This document shows positions 8,870-19,400 of a DNA stretch of 64,000 bases, piece after piece. The stretch comes from Terriglobia bacterium. Lineage in GTDB: Bacteria; Acidobacteriota; Polarisedimenticolia; Polarisedimenticolales; JAIQFR01. The notes beneath the pieces are model-generated. The model had not been told where the DNA came from. It saw nothing but the letters and a program-made list of their open reading frames with translations, and searched no databases. Position 1 is the first letter of the stretch. Each line of letters opens with the position of its first letter. The stretch is from assembly GCA_020073205.1 (NCBI GenBank), contig JAIQFR010000001.1:1-64000 (forward strand), in the 5' to 3' direction. A program made the position numbers and the translations under genes.

Positions 8870-8981
8870 CCCGGGCACGGGGAGGAAAATGGGTGCGTGG
8901 GGGGGTCTTGGGGCAGGAGGGCGGGGTTGACATAGCAATCCAGTACCGGACGCCGCCGCGGTTTCGCCGCTTCGAGTTCCC
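8870..8981. repeat. interspersed repeat, copy B
   Basis: About 90% identical by eye to copy C and more weakly to copy A. Shared landmarks: CCGGGCACGGGGAGGAAAAT, GGGTGCGTG, GGAGGGCGGGGTTGACATAG and CCGGACGCCGCCGCGGTTTC. It separates the kinase fragment from the chimeric relic that follows. Confidence 0.88.
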
Positions 8982-9011
8982 TGCGATCACTCGAACGTCG
9001 GATCGGACGAA

Positions 9012-9512
9012 GTGCTGGACTACTGCATTGAGGAGTCCATGGGCCGGAAGGGGATCGAGTACGGCTCCATCACGCTGCACCCCGACGGGCTCCCCCACGG
9101 GCCGCAGCCGGGGAAGGTCGAGCGCACGCGGGACTTCGTGGACGACTTCCGTACGGTCGTCGCGGGGTCGGGCTCGGCGGGAGTCGCGACGATCTTCGAG
9201 ATCGCCCTCACCGCCCGCTGGCGCGAGAGCGACCGCGACGCCTCGGTGGGGCTGGCCGACGCGGTCGAGACGATGGCGTCGCCTCGGCCGGAATTCAAGC
9301 TCCGGTGCGGTGGCCCCGAGCCGTCGGACGTCCCCTCGGAGGCGGAGCACAGCCTGACGGTTTCGGTCGAGGTGCACCCGTTCGATCCGGGCGAGATCGT
9401 CGAGCAGGACTACGACGTCTGGCATCTCCAGCCGCTGCTCTACGCCATCGACTCGTTCGAGCAGCTCGCGGACGGCTTCGACGATTGGGTCAGGAGCGAG
9501 AGGCTGCTGTAG
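9012..9512 (+). CDS. possible chimeric relic of aromatic amino-acid catabolism genes
   Basis: The 166-codon frame has no ribosome site and begins just after repeat copy B. Its first 35 residues (RKGIEYGSITLHPDGLPHG, then PQPGKVE) read like homogentisate 1,2-dioxygenase. The last 50 (EHSLTV, VHPFDPGEIV, LQPLLYAIDSFEQLADGF) read like the C-terminus of phenylalanine 4-hydroxylase. The middle (FKLRCGG) fits neither. Both parent enzymes act in tyrosine breakdown, so this looks like a collapsed phhA-hmgA region that happens to stay open. A real small protein is less likely. Family calls are from memory of motifs. Confidence 0.45.
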   Translation: MLDYCIEESMGRKGIEYGSITLHPDGLPHGPQPGKVERTRDFVDDFRTVVAGSGSAGVATIFEIALTARWRESDRDASVGLADAVETMASPRPEFKLRCGGPEPSDVPSEAEHSLTVSVEVHPFDPGEIVEQDYDVWHLQPLLYAIDSFEQLADGFDDWVRSERLL

Positions 9513-9532
9513 GGCAACGAAAGGAGCCGGCG

Positions 9533-10252
9533 GTGACCCATCTCATCGGAAGAGCGCTCAGGGGGCTCCGGCGCGGCCTCGGTCTGGGACGCTCACGCCC
9601 CCGACTGTCCCCGGCCGAGCGGCGCCAAAAGGACGAGGTCGATTCGGTGTGCATCGGCTACTCGGGTGACGGGCATTGGAACTTCTTTCGGACGATCGCG
9701 AGACGACCGAATCTCCGTAAGCTCTGCGTCCTCGGCGTCTACCACGGCCGCGACGTCGCGTACCTCTCCGCGCTCCTCGCGCGCGAAGGGCGCGGTGACG
9801 CCGCCATCGTCGGCGTCGACAAGTTCGAGGACACCCCCTGCAAGGACTGGCCCGAGTCCGCGAGCGGCTTGAGCTGGCGCCAGGCCGGGTTCGGGGAGCC
9901 GCCGGACATCGAGACGACTCGGCGCAATCTGGCCCGTCTCGGCCTCGATCGGAACGTGAGTCTGCGGAAGCAGGAGGCCGAGAGCTTCCTCGCGAAGACG
10001 GCGGAGGTGTTCGACTTCATCTACGTCGACACCTCCCACGATTACCATTCGACCGACCGGACGATCCGACTCGCCATGCGCCGCCTGAACCCGGACGGAA
10101 CCATCGCGGGAGACGACTTCTCCGACCGAGGCACCTGGGGAGTCGCCAGCGCGGTACGGGATTCCTTCGTGAAGTTCGAGGTCTTGAGCGACTGGATCTG
10201 GCTCGCTCGACCGAGCGACTACCGGGGCGCTCGCGGCGCGGACGAGGCCTGA
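9533..10252 (+). CDS. class I SAM-dependent methyltransferase (Methyltransf_24 type)
   Basis: A 239-residue protein. The SAM-binding strand is LCVLGVYHGRDVAYLSALLA, followed by the acidic loop IVGVDKFED, and DFIYVDTSHDYHSTDRTI then LNPDGTIAGDDF, the signature of family 24 methyltransferases common in glycan clusters. GTG start with the ribosome site GAAAGGAG. It opens the sugar-modification cluster, so the acceptor is probably a sugar or lipid-linked glycan; this is inference. Confidence 0.8.
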   Translation: MTHLIGRALRGLRRGLGLGRSRPRLSPAERRQKDEVDSVCIGYSGDGHWNFFRTIARRPNLRKLCVLGVYHGRDVAYLSALLAREGRGDAAIVGVDKFEDTPCKDWPESASGLSWRQAGFGEPPDIETTRRNLARLGLDRNVSLRKQEAESFLAKTAEVFDFIYVDTSHDYHSTDRTIRLAMRRLNPDGTIAGDDFSDRGTWGVASAVRDSFVKFEVLSDWIWLARPSDYRGARGADEA

Positions 10253-10428
10253 TCCGAGGTCGTTTCCTGCTCTCGAGCGTGTCGATCGCGGCGGAATGAA
10301 GCGCCTTGCCGCTCTCGGTGCGCGAAGGGTATGCTCTGCGGCCCCCGGGACGACTCGGGCAGCTGGGTCGAGCCGGCGGGGTTTCCCGCCACGGAGCCCC
10401 GGGAGCCCCGTTCGGAGGGTGTTTCTCC

Positions 10429-11616
10429 ATGGCCGACATCGTCATCATCGGCGGTTGCGGGCACGTCGGATTGCCTCTGGGCCTCGCGTTCGCCCTGGCC
10501 GGCCGGAGCGTCGTGGCCGTGGACATCGACGCGGAAAAAGTCGCACGGACGAACCAGGGGGTGATGCCGTTCGTCGATGCGGGAGCGGATCGATGCCTGC
10601 CGGAGGTCCTGCGGAAGAAGACCTTCACGGCGACCACGTCGAGCGACGCGATCCGGGACGCCGACACGGTGATCACGGTCGTCGGAACGCCGCTCGACGA
10701 ACACCTGAACCCGCGTCTCGAGGTCTACTCCGACCTGATCCGGCGCGACCGGTCGCGACTGCGCGACGGGCAGCTCCTGGTCCTCCGCTCGACCGTCTAC
10801 CCGGGCACGACCGATCAGGTCGCGCACGCCCTGGAGCGGGCCGGCTTCGACCTCGACGTTGCGTTCTGTCCCGAGCGCGTCGCGGAGGGAGTGGCGCTCG
10901 AGGAGATCCACTCCCTTCCGCAGATCGTCTCCGGCACCACGCCGCGCGCAGAGCGACGCGCGGCCGACCTCTTCGGCCTGCTCACCCCGGACGTCATCGG
11001 CTTGCCGACCATGGCGGCCGAGTTGACGAAGCTCTACAACAACGCATGGCGCTACATCCAGTTCGCCGTGGCGAACCAGTTCTACATGATCGCGAACGAC
11101 TGCGGCCTCGATTTCCACGAGATCCACCGCGCGATGACCGAGAAGTACCCTCGCGCCCGAGGCTTCCCCCGCGCCGGATTCGCCGCGGGCCCCTGCCTGT
11201 TCAAGGACACGATGCAGTTGGCCACCTTCAACAACAACGCGTTCTTCCTGGGGCACTCGGCCATGCTGGTCAACGAGGGCCTGCCCAACTACCTGGTGCG
11301 TCGCGTCACGTCGAGGTACGACCTGCGGGAGATGACGGTGGGCATCCTGGGAATGACCTTCAAGGCGGACTCCGACGACCCGCGCGACTCGCTCTCCTTC
11401 AAGCTCAGGAAGTGCCTGGTCTTCGAGGCAAAGGAGGTGCTCTGCGCCGATCCCTACCTCGACCGGCCGTGGATCCTCCCCGCCGAGGAGGTCGTCGAAC
11501 GCTCCGGCCTGCTCTTCGTCGGCGCACCGCATCGGGCGTACAAGGCACTGGACATGCGGGGAAAGACCGTGATCGACGTCTGGAACTCCGTTCCGGGAGG
11601 AGTGAGCGTCGTATGA
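10429..11616 (+). CDS. UDP-sugar (UDP-glucose/ManNAc-type) 6-dehydrogenase
   Basis: A 395-residue NAD-dependent enzyme that oxidises the C6 hydroxyl of a nucleotide sugar to the uronate. Rossmann motif IVIIGGCGHVGLPLGLAFA; conserved RSTVYPGTT; central-domain KLYNNAWRYIQFAVANQF; catalytic Cys256 in AAGPCLFKDT; C-terminal domain starts GILGMTFKADSDDPRDS. The GPCLxKDT form is nearer the UDP-N-acetylmannosaminuronate/WecC branch than UDP-glucose dehydrogenase. ATG after ribosome site GGAGGG. It overlaps the epimerase gene by ATGA. Confidence 0.88.
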   Translation: MADIVIIGGCGHVGLPLGLAFALAGRSVVAVDIDAEKVARTNQGVMPFVDAGADRCLPEVLRKKTFTATTSSDAIRDADTVITVVGTPLDEHLNPRLEVYSDLIRRDRSRLRDGQLLVLRSTVYPGTTDQVAHALERAGFDLDVAFCPERVAEGVALEEIHSLPQIVSGTTPRAERRAADLFGLLTPDVIGLPTMAAELTKLYNNAWRYIQFAVANQFYMIANDCGLDFHEIHRAMTEKYPRARGFPRAGFAAGPCLFKDTMQLATFNNNAFFLGHSAMLVNEGLPNYLVRRVTSRYDLREMTVGILGMTFKADSDDPRDSLSFKLRKCLVFEAKEVLCADPYLDRPWILPAEEVVERSGLLFVGAPHRAYKALDMRGKTVIDVWNSVPGGVSVV

Positions 11617-12635
11617 AGGTCCTCGTCACGGGATCGAACGGCTTCATCGCGGGCTACCTCGTCGCCGAGCTCCTGGAGCACGGGTACGAGGTGGTCGGGG
11701 TGGACAACTTCAGCAAGTACGGCAGGGTGGCGAAGTCCTACGACGCGCATCCGGGCTACCGGCTGGTCGAGGGCGACGCCAAGGACCTCGACCTGCTCCA
11801 GGACCTCGTCGCGGATTGCGACCACTTCGTGATGTGCGCCGCGATGATCGGGGGGATCTCCTATTTCCACCGATACGCGTACGATCTCCTCGCCGAGAAC
11901 GACCGGATCACCGCGGCCGCCTTCGACGCGGCCCTCTGGGCGTATCGGAGCCGGAAGCTCGTCAAGGCCACCCTCCTCAGCTCCTCCATGGTCTTCGAGT
12001 CCACGACGCAATTCCCGACGCCGGAGGGCGCGCAGCGCACGTCGTCTCCACCGCTCTCCACCTACGGCTTTCAGAAGCTCGCCTCCGAGTACTACGCGCG
12101 GGGCGCCTGGGAGCAGTACGGCCTGCCGTTCACGATCGTCCGCCCGTTCAACTGCGTGGGCGTCGGCGAGGGGCGCGCCCGCGGCGAGCACGAGATCTAT
12201 TCGGGCAACGTGAAGCTGGCCATGAGCCACGTCGTGCCGGACCTGGTGCAGAAGGTGCTCAAGGGCCAGGACCCTCTCCACCTCCTCGGCGACGGGACGC
12301 AGGTGCGCCACTACACCTATGGGGGCGACCTCGCGCGGGGAATTCGCCTGTGCATCGAGCGCCCCGAGGCGCGAAACGAGGACTTCAACATCTCGACGCC
12401 CGTCCGGACGAGCGTCCTCGAGCTGGCGGAGATGATCTGGAAGAAGGCGCGATGCGACGCGGAGCCCTTCCGCTACGTTTCCGATCCGCCGTTCGAGCAC
12501 GACGTCCGGCTCCGCACGCCGGACGTTTCGAAGGCCAAGCGCCTCCTGGGCTTCGAGTCCACGACGTCTCTCGAGACCATTCTCGACGAGGTCATCCCCT
12601 GGATCCGGGAGCAGATCGAGCTCGGCACGATTTGA
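11613..12635 (+). CDS. NAD-dependent nucleotide-sugar epimerase/dehydratase
   Basis: A 340-residue extended SDR. NAD motif VLVTGSNGFIAGYLVAELL; catalytic triad parts SSSMVF and YGFQK (Tyr-x3-Lys); substrate region RPFNCVGVGEG; late motif DVSKAKRLLGF. The gene overlaps the dehydrogenase stop, so the pair probably acts in sequence: oxidation at C6, then epimerisation or decarboxylation of the uronate. The exact reaction cannot be read from sequence. Confidence 0.85.
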   Translation: MKVLVTGSNGFIAGYLVAELLEHGYEVVGVDNFSKYGRVAKSYDAHPGYRLVEGDAKDLDLLQDLVADCDHFVMCAAMIGGISYFHRYAYDLLAENDRITAAAFDAALWAYRSRKLVKATLLSSSMVFESTTQFPTPEGAQRTSSPPLSTYGFQKLASEYYARGAWEQYGLPFTIVRPFNCVGVGEGRARGEHEIYSGNVKLAMSHVVPDLVQKVLKGQDPLHLLGDGTQVRHYTYGGDLARGIRLCIERPEARNEDFNISTPVRTSVLELAEMIWKKARCDAEPFRYVSDPPFEHDVRLRTPDVSKAKRLLGFESTTSLETILDEVIPWIREQIELGTI

Positions 12636-12699
12636 CTCGGGCGCCGCCTTGCGCTGCGGCTCGGCGGACGGTAGGCTACCCCCGCACTCGGAGCCTCAC

Positions 12700-14040
12700 G
12701 TGAAGGTCCTCTTCAGCAATCCGCCCTGGTGGGAGGCGCCGGAAGGAAGTTTCTTGCGGCGCCGCTGGCGCGTCGGGGTGCGGGCCGGCTCGCGGTGGCC
12801 CTTCACCTACCCGACGCGTTGCCGTCCGGGCCGTTACCGATTCGGGGACTACGTTCCCTACCCGTTCTTCATGGGGTACGCGGCTACGTACGCGCGTAGG
12901 GTGACCGGCGCGGACGTCCGCCTGCGCGACAGCGTCGCCCTGCGCGAGACGTACGAGGAATGGCTCCGGCATCTCGAGGTCGAGAAGTACGACTACGTGT
13001 TCGTCGAGAGCGCGACGCCGAGCTGGGACCACGACGCGCGACTGCTCCACGCGATCCGTGGGCGACTCCCTGCGGCGCGCCTCGTCGTCACCGGGCCGGT
13101 CACGACCACGAGGGCCGAGGAGATCCTCCGGGATCATCCCGTGCACGCCTGCATTCGCGGAGAGTACGAGAAGGGGAGCGTCGAGATCCTGGAGGGCCGG
13201 TCGGGGATCCTCGACTTCGACCTGCTGTCCGTCGAGGAGATGAACGCCGCCCCCTTCCCGTGGTTCGATGATCTGCACGCGCACCGCTACTGGGACGAGA
13301 ACCCGCGCGGGCAGGTCGCGCCGCAAGCGCAGGTGTGGAGCAGCCGCGGGTGCCCGTTCAAGTGCATCTTCTGCGTGTGGCCCGCCACGATGACGGGCAA
13401 CGACCCAGACGGCGAGCAGCGGCGCACGGCGCGCCACTACACGCCGGAGTACATGGAAGCCTACCTGCGCGAGATCGTGGACCGCTACCGGTTCCGCTCG
13501 ATCTACTTCGACGACGACACCTTCAACCTGGGCAACGGCCACGTGATCCGAATGTGCGAGGTGATGCGCCGGATCGGGCTTCCTTGGTCGGCCATGTGCC
13601 GCGCCGACACGAGCAAGATGGAGACCTGGCAGCTGATGAGGGACAGCGGCTGCTTCGGGGTAAAGATCGGGTTCGAGAGCGGCAGTCAGCAGGTCGTGGA
13701 CACCATCGTGAACAAGCACCTCGACCTCGAGTACGCTCGCAGCGCGGTCCACGAGATCCAGCGGGTCGGGATGTCGGTTCACGGCACCTTCACGTACGGG
13801 CTTCCGGGCGAGACCCGCGAGCAGATGCTCGAGACGCGGCGCTTCGTCCGGTCGATTCCGTTCGACTCCGTCCAGGAGTCCGGGACGGCCGAGATCGAGG
13901 GCACGCCACTGCACACGCTTCGCGTTCGGGGGCGCCTTGAGCGGTTCGGCGACGCCAGGATTGACGCGGGATACTCCCGGGAGACCGACGGAAACAAGAA
14001 GTGGCATCGGTTGGTCGAGGATCTTCGCGACCGCACCTAG
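12700..14040 (+). CDS. B12-binding-type radical SAM protein
   Basis: A 446-residue protein. The [4Fe-4S]-SAM motif is CPFKCIFC (Cys218, 222, 225). The N-terminus (VKVLFSNPPWW, later ARLVVTGP) resembles a degenerate cobalamin-binding domain, but the classical DxHxxG motif is not evident. Later motifs GFESGSQQVVDTIVNK and HGTFTYGLPGETREQ are standard for radical SAM TIM barrels. GTG start chosen because the KVLFSNPP segment is the usual N-terminus. In this setting it may modify a sugar or lipid; unknown. Confidence 0.82.
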   Translation: MKVLFSNPPWWEAPEGSFLRRRWRVGVRAGSRWPFTYPTRCRPGRYRFGDYVPYPFFMGYAATYARRVTGADVRLRDSVALRETYEEWLRHLEVEKYDYVFVESATPSWDHDARLLHAIRGRLPAARLVVTGPVTTTRAEEILRDHPVHACIRGEYEKGSVEILEGRSGILDFDLLSVEEMNAAPFPWFDDLHAHRYWDENPRGQVAPQAQVWSSRGCPFKCIFCVWPATMTGNDPDGEQRRTARHYTPEYMEAYLREIVDRYRFRSIYFDDDTFNLGNGHVIRMCEVMRRIGLPWSAMCRADTSKMETWQLMRDSGCFGVKIGFESGSQQVVDTIVNKHLDLEYARSAVHEIQRVGMSVHGTFTYGLPGETREQMLETRRFVRSIPFDSVQESGTAEIEGTPLHTLRVRGRLERFGDARIDAGYSRETDGNKKWHRLVEDLRDRT

Positions 14041-14075
14041 CCCTTCGCGGGCGTCCGTGGCGGTGGAGGCGTTGA

Positions 14076-15821
14076 GTGCCTCGACTCTACGTGCTCGATC
14101 ATTCCTTGGTCGACCTCGGGGGGCATCACTACGAGTACGACCTACACGTACTGCGGGCGGCGGAGCAAGCTGGCTGGGAGCCGGTCCTGGGATCGCACGT
14201 CCGGTGCCGCGCGCGCGAGCACCTGCCCGCGAACTGGGCGGTCGCTCCGGTGTTCCACTTCGACATGTATTCGAAGCACACGGTCCTCTTCGGCCGTTCG
14301 CGCCTGCCGGTGAACCCCTTCCTGGGGGGAGCCCCGGAGGACCGTGGAGGCCGGTCATCGGCGCGGAAGCGGCTCGACGCGTGGAAGGTCCGGTGGCGGC
14401 AGCGGCGCCGCCTGCGCCTGTTCGCCCGCAGCTGCCGCCGGCTGTTCGAGCGATTCCCGCCCGGGCCCGGTGACCAGGTCTTCCTCCCGACGATCTCGGA
14501 GTTCGACCTCGTCGGGCTCGCCGAGTTCCTGAGGTCCTACCGCCACGCTCGGGTGCCCGACTGGCACGCGCAGTTCCACTTCGGCTTCCTGGAAGGACGC
14601 GTCCCGGAGTACGACGGGCAGTCCGAGCTGCTCCACGCCATGAGGGCCCACTTCGAGCACGTGCGGGCCCTTATCCCGGAGGTGCGCCTCCACCTCTACG
14701 CGACCACTCCCCAACTGGCGTCCCAGTACGAGCTGCTGGGCGTGTTTCCGTGCCGTCCTCTCGCGTATCCCGTGAACCCGGCGCTGGCCGAGCGCCCCGC
14801 CGGGGACCCGGCGGGGCCCGTCCGCGTGGTGTGCGCCGGCGGCGTCCGGGACGAGAAGGGCACGCATCACCTCCGCCGGGTCGTTGAGGATCTCGCCCGC
14901 GACGATTTCTTCGGAGGGCGGCTCCAGCTCTGGGTGCAGGCCGAGCGCGTCGATCAGATCCCGCACGGAGGCGCCTCGTCACCCGTCTCGGCGGACCCGG
15001 GCGACCGGACCGTGCCCGGCGGCACCCGAATCGTCCACGTTCGCCACCCGCTCCCGCTCGACGAGTACCTCCGCCTGATCGCGGCCGCGGACGTCGGCCT
15101 GTTCCTGTACGACGAGCGCCGGTACGCAGCGCGGCTCAGCGCGATCCTCGTCGAGATGCTCTCGGCCGGAGCTTCCGTGGTCGTGCCCGCGGGCTGCTGG
15201 CTGAGCGACGAGGTGGCCGAGGCGAGTGCCGCGCACCTGGAGCGCTTGGCGCGCGAGATGCGCGGCGTCGCGGCGCGCGACGCGGCTCTTCCACGAGTCC
15301 TGCGATGCGGTGGAACCGAGGCGCCGGCCTTCGCGGACTGCGCCGCTCCCGAGGGGGCGACGGAGCTCCAGGTGAGCTTCCGCTGGTCGGCCGGGACGGC
15401 TCGCGGACACCACGCCCGGATCGAGATCGTCCAGGGAAACGACCGCGGAGACGTCCTGGACCGATGGGCGGCCGTGTGCGGATCTCGCACCGACAGCCGC
15501 GCGTCGATCGCCATGTTCCACATGCACCCGGAGGCCCGAAGCCTCCGGCTGCGCTTCTCGAACGCCTACTTTTCCACACCGATTGACCTGAGCGACGTCG
15601 AGATCCGGTTCCTGGCGGCGGACGATTTCGCGGGCGGCCGCTGCCCCGAGGGCCAGGTCGGGCTGATCGCGGCGGACTTCGGCCAGTTTCCGGACCTGCT
15701 GCGGGAGATCGCGCGCCACCGCGAGCACTATCGGACCGCCGCCGCGAGCTTCTCGGCCGACTACTTCCGCCGACATCATCCGTCGAACGTGCTGCGCATC
15801 CTGACCGACACGGCGGGGTGA
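14076..15821 (+). CDS. glycosyltransferase-like protein
   Basis: A 581-residue protein with a GT-B feel. The N-terminal LYVLDHSLVDLGGHHYEYD is typical of bacterial GT4-like proteins that start with a GGH loop; the second half has VRVVCAGGVRDEKGTHHL, YLRLIAAADVGLFLYD and ARLSAILVEMLSAGASVV in GT order. Between these and the C-terminus (about residues 430-530) sits an inserted beta-rich region with RSLRLRFSNAYFSTP. The signature EX7E is imperfect. GTG start with GGTGGAGGCG upstream. Last gene of the sugar cluster. Confidence 0.65.
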   Translation: MPRLYVLDHSLVDLGGHHYEYDLHVLRAAEQAGWEPVLGSHVRCRAREHLPANWAVAPVFHFDMYSKHTVLFGRSRLPVNPFLGGAPEDRGGRSSARKRLDAWKVRWRQRRRLRLFARSCRRLFERFPPGPGDQVFLPTISEFDLVGLAEFLRSYRHARVPDWHAQFHFGFLEGRVPEYDGQSELLHAMRAHFEHVRALIPEVRLHLYATTPQLASQYELLGVFPCRPLAYPVNPALAERPAGDPAGPVRVVCAGGVRDEKGTHHLRRVVEDLARDDFFGGRLQLWVQAERVDQIPHGGASSPVSADPGDRTVPGGTRIVHVRHPLPLDEYLRLIAAADVGLFLYDERRYAARLSAILVEMLSAGASVVVPAGCWLSDEVAEASAAHLERLAREMRGVAARDAALPRVLRCGGTEAPAFADCAAPEGATELQVSFRWSAGTARGHHARIEIVQGNDRGDVLDRWAAVCGSRTDSRASIAMFHMHPEARSLRLRFSNAYFSTPIDLSDVEIRFLAADDFAGGRCPEGQVGLIAADFGQFPDLLREIARHREHYRTAAASFSADYFRRHHPSNVLRILTDTAG

Positions 15822-15855
15822 CCCGGCCGCGTTTCCGACACGCCTGATCCGTCCG

Positions 15856-16023
15856 GTGCAGCACGCGTTTACATGTCCTCGTTACGGGCAGCCCATGCGC
15901 GTCCTGGCGGCGATCCAATCGCCGGAGGCCATCCGCGCGATCCTCGAGTGCCTCGGTCTCCCCGCACGCCCACCCCCGATCGCGCCCCCGGCGCCAGGCG
16001 ATCTCCTGCCGGTCGACCTCTAG
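15856..16023 (+). pseudogene. IS91-type transposase C-terminal remnant
   Basis: Translating from 15856 gives FTCPRYGQPMRVLAAIQSP, then EAIRAILECLGLPARPPP and a stop. This is the C-terminal tail of Y2 (IS91-like) transposases, usually CPxCGGxM followed by IQDPxxIxxILxxLGLP. The second zinc cysteine pair member is Tyr here. No HUH domain lies upstream. Confidence 0.75.
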
Positions 16024-16112
16024 CTGGTCCCTGATCCCTCCACCCTGACGGTCACGGGCGGACAGGTGTGTGCGCGGCCGACGGGGGGCGCCGGCCCTCG
16101 CCGTGCCCCGCG

Positions 16113-16243
16113 GCGAACAGCTTGAATCCCCCGGGCACCGGGAGGAAAAGTGGGTGCGTGTGGGGGATCTTGGCGTAGGAGGGCGGGGTTGACATAGCAT
16201 TCCAGCACCGGACGCCGCCGCGGTTTCGCAGCTTCGAGTTCCT
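16113..16243. repeat. interspersed repeat, copy C
   Basis: Best match to copy B across the core and to copy A at the left end (GCGAACAGCTTGAAT). Directly after it, the plus strand reads PLEQVNAAIRKYLQAKNAH, which could be the end of an IS630-like transposase; that second remnant is weak. The copy sits between the IS91 tail and the promoter region of the large secreted protein. Confidence 0.88.
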
Positions 16244-16430
16244 ACCCCCTGGAGCAGGTGAACGCAGCGATCAGGAAGTACCTGCAGGCCAAGAACGCCC
16301 ACCTCAATGGCCGCTCGCGGGGACGGCGAGAGAATTCGGCGTCTCTCGTCGCATCCGCGGCCTGATTTCGCCCTATATTGTGAACGAGAAGGAGTCGTGT
16401 GCCCGTCTTCGCTTTTTGCAGGGGGCTCTC

Positions 16431-19400
16431 GTGATACCGAAACATCTCGCCGGGCGTCCGGGACTGGGTTGCGGGTTGCTTCTCAGCATCGCGCTCTGGG
16501 CCGCTCCGGCCCTCGCGCAGGAGGCCGGCGATCCGCCGCAAGGCCCCGACCAGGTCGTGAGCAAGGAAGGCGGGGAGGAGTACGCCATAGAGCAGCGAGA
16601 GGAGTGGTTCTTCAGGCCGCGGCAAGCAGGCACGTCGGGCGACATGGCGAAGTTGCGAGCCAAGGCCGTGGACTTCACTCGCGCTCGCGAGGCGCTGCTC
16701 GAGGCCCGACCCAGGGGAGCGGGCATCTGGACCAGCCGCGGTCCGTCGTCGTCCAGGTTCGGGAGCTGGGCTTTCGGGAAAGTCTCGGGCCGTGTCCCGG
16801 CGCTCGCGAAGGACTGGGCCAACAATATCCTGTACGCTGGCGCGGCCTCGGGCGGCGTCTGGAAGACCACGGACGACGGTGTCTCCTGGAAGCCGATCTT
16901 CGAGTCCGCCGGGACCATGACGATCGGCGCGATCGCCATCGACCCGAACACGCCGACGACGCTGTGGGTCGGAACGGGCGAGAACACCGACTTCTGGTGC
17001 GAGGACTACTTCGGGATCGGCCTGCTCCGCTCCACCGATCAGGGGAGCACCTGGGAGCTTCGGAACGGCTCCGGGGGGAGCACCCTCGAGGGGTTGTCCG
17101 AATTCGCCGCAGTGCTGGTCGACCCCAGGAACTCCGGCAATCTCGTCGTGGGCGGCATGACGCGGAACTGCACGACCGGGGCGTACAGCCAGGGCGGGAT
17201 CTACACCTCGACCGATGCCGGGGCGACTTGGACCAAGCGGCTCCAGGGCTACGTCACCAGCGTGGTCCGCAGCGCGAGCCCCGACATCTTGTGGGCCGGC
17301 GTGTATTACGGAGGCGTCTACAAGTCCGCCGACAACGGCGTCACGTGGACGCAGCAGACCGGAAGCTCGATCCCGTACGGCAACAACACCTACCGCGTCG
17401 AGGTGGCCGCGGCGCCTTCGGACGTCAACACGGCCTACGCCCTCTTCGAGAACAACGTCGCGTATTCGCGACCCGAGCTGTGGAAAACGGCGAACGGCGG
17501 CAGCACGTGGACACGCATGGTCTACGGATCGAGCGCCTGTGACGGCCAGTGCGGCTACAACATGACGGTCAAGGTCCACCCGACGACTTCGACCACGCTG
17601 TACCGGGGGACGATCCAGATCTTCAAGTCCACGAGCAGCGGCACGAGCTGGACGAACCTCACCGGGGCGTGGGGCTCGACCCAGAAGGTGCACCAGGACA
17701 CGCACATCCTCCTGATCAACCCTTCGAACGGCAACGAGATCTACATCGGCTGCGACGGCGGCGTCTGGAAGACGACCAACGGCGGGAGCTCGTTCGCGAA
17801 CCTCAACGCGAACCTCAACTTCACGCAGTTCTACGACGTCGGGATCCACCCGGTGAGCGACGAGATCCTCTGCGGCGGCGCCCAGGACAACTCGTCCCTC
17901 GCGCGCACGACCGAAAACGTGTGGGACGTGCAGACGGTCACCGGCGACGGGTTCATGTGCGCGATCAACCCCGCGAACCCCAACACCGACTACATCGCGA
18001 GCTACCCGTACAACAACCTGCCCAGCGTCTATCGCTCGACGAACGGGATCCTGGGGACCTACAGCGGCATCACGGGCTCGACCGCGGGGATCGCGGCCAC
18101 CAGCCGGATCGACTGGGTCACGCCCTACACGCTCTCCCCGACCAGTCCCTCGACGATGTTCCTCGGCACGTACCAGATGTACCGCTCGACGAACGGCGGA
18201 ACGAGCTTTAGCCTCGTGGGGCCGACCGACATGACGGGGGGCGGCTCCGAGAACATCTCGACGGTGAGCGTCTGCCGCACCGACGGGAACTACGTCTACG
18301 CGGGGACGACCGACGGCTACCCATGGCGGAGCACGGACGGCGGGTCCACGTGGAGCCAGCTCTCGGGCGGACTGCCCGCCCGCAGGATCAACGACGTCGA
18401 GGCGGACCCGACGAATCCGGGGCGCGCTTTCTGCGTCGTCTCGGGGTTCGGCACCGCACATCTCTACGAGTACACGGAGGGCAGCTGGGTCGCGCGGGGC
18501 GGAGGCCTGCCCGACGTCCCGGCGAATACCGTGCTCGTCCTCAGCGCGAACGTCGTCTATGTGGGGACGGATGTCGGCGTTTTCGTCAGCAGCGACGGCG
18601 GGGTGAGCTTCACGCCCTTCAACTACGGTCTTCCCGCCGGCCTCGTCGTCACCGACCTCGAGTTCAACGCGACCACCGGAACGATCACGGCGGGGACGTA
18701 CGGCCGCGGCGCGTGGCAGTACAGTTTTTGCACGGCGCTCGACCCGTGCCACACGGCCGGCGTCTTCGATCCGGGAACCGGCCTCTGCACCAACCCGGCC
18801 ATGGCCGACGGGACCGCCTGCAACGACGGCAGCCTCTGCACCCAGACGGACACCTGCCAGTCGGGCATCTGCACCGGCGGTGACCCGATGACCTGCAGCG
18901 CGCTCGACTCGTGCCACGACGTTGGCGACTGTGACGCCGGAACGGGCCTCTGCTCGAACCCCGCGAAGCCCAACGGCACGGTCTGCGCCGACGGCGACGC
19001 CTGCACAGAGACCGACACGTGCCAGAGCGGCGTCTGCGTCGGATCGAACCCGGTCGTCTGCGCGGCATCCGACCAATGTCACGGGGCGGGCACGTGCGAT
19101 ACCTCGACCGGCCTGTGCAGCGACCCGGCCGCGGCGAACGAAACGACCTGCAACGACGGCGACCCCTGCACGACGGCCGATGCCTGCTTGGGTGGCGCGT
19201 GCGTCGGCGGGCCGCCTCTCGTCTGCGACGACGCAGACGTCTGCACGGACGACAGCTGCAACCCGGCGACGGGCTGCGTCCACACGAACAACACGGCACC
19301 GTGCAGCGACGGCGACGCGTGCACCACGGGCGATACCTGTAGCGCCGGGACGTGCGTTCCGGGAACGCCGGTCGGCAATCCTCCGGAGGTTTCGAACCTG

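Noticed and set aside
16247-16330. IS630-like transposase end after repeat copy C
   Set aside because: About 20 residues of weak similarity only; kept as a remark under the repeat.
18750-19370. Regular repeats of about 110-120 bases that could suggest an array
   Set aside because: They encode the cysteine repeats of the secreted protein and vary as codons do; no short identical repeats with unique spacers, so not CRISPR.
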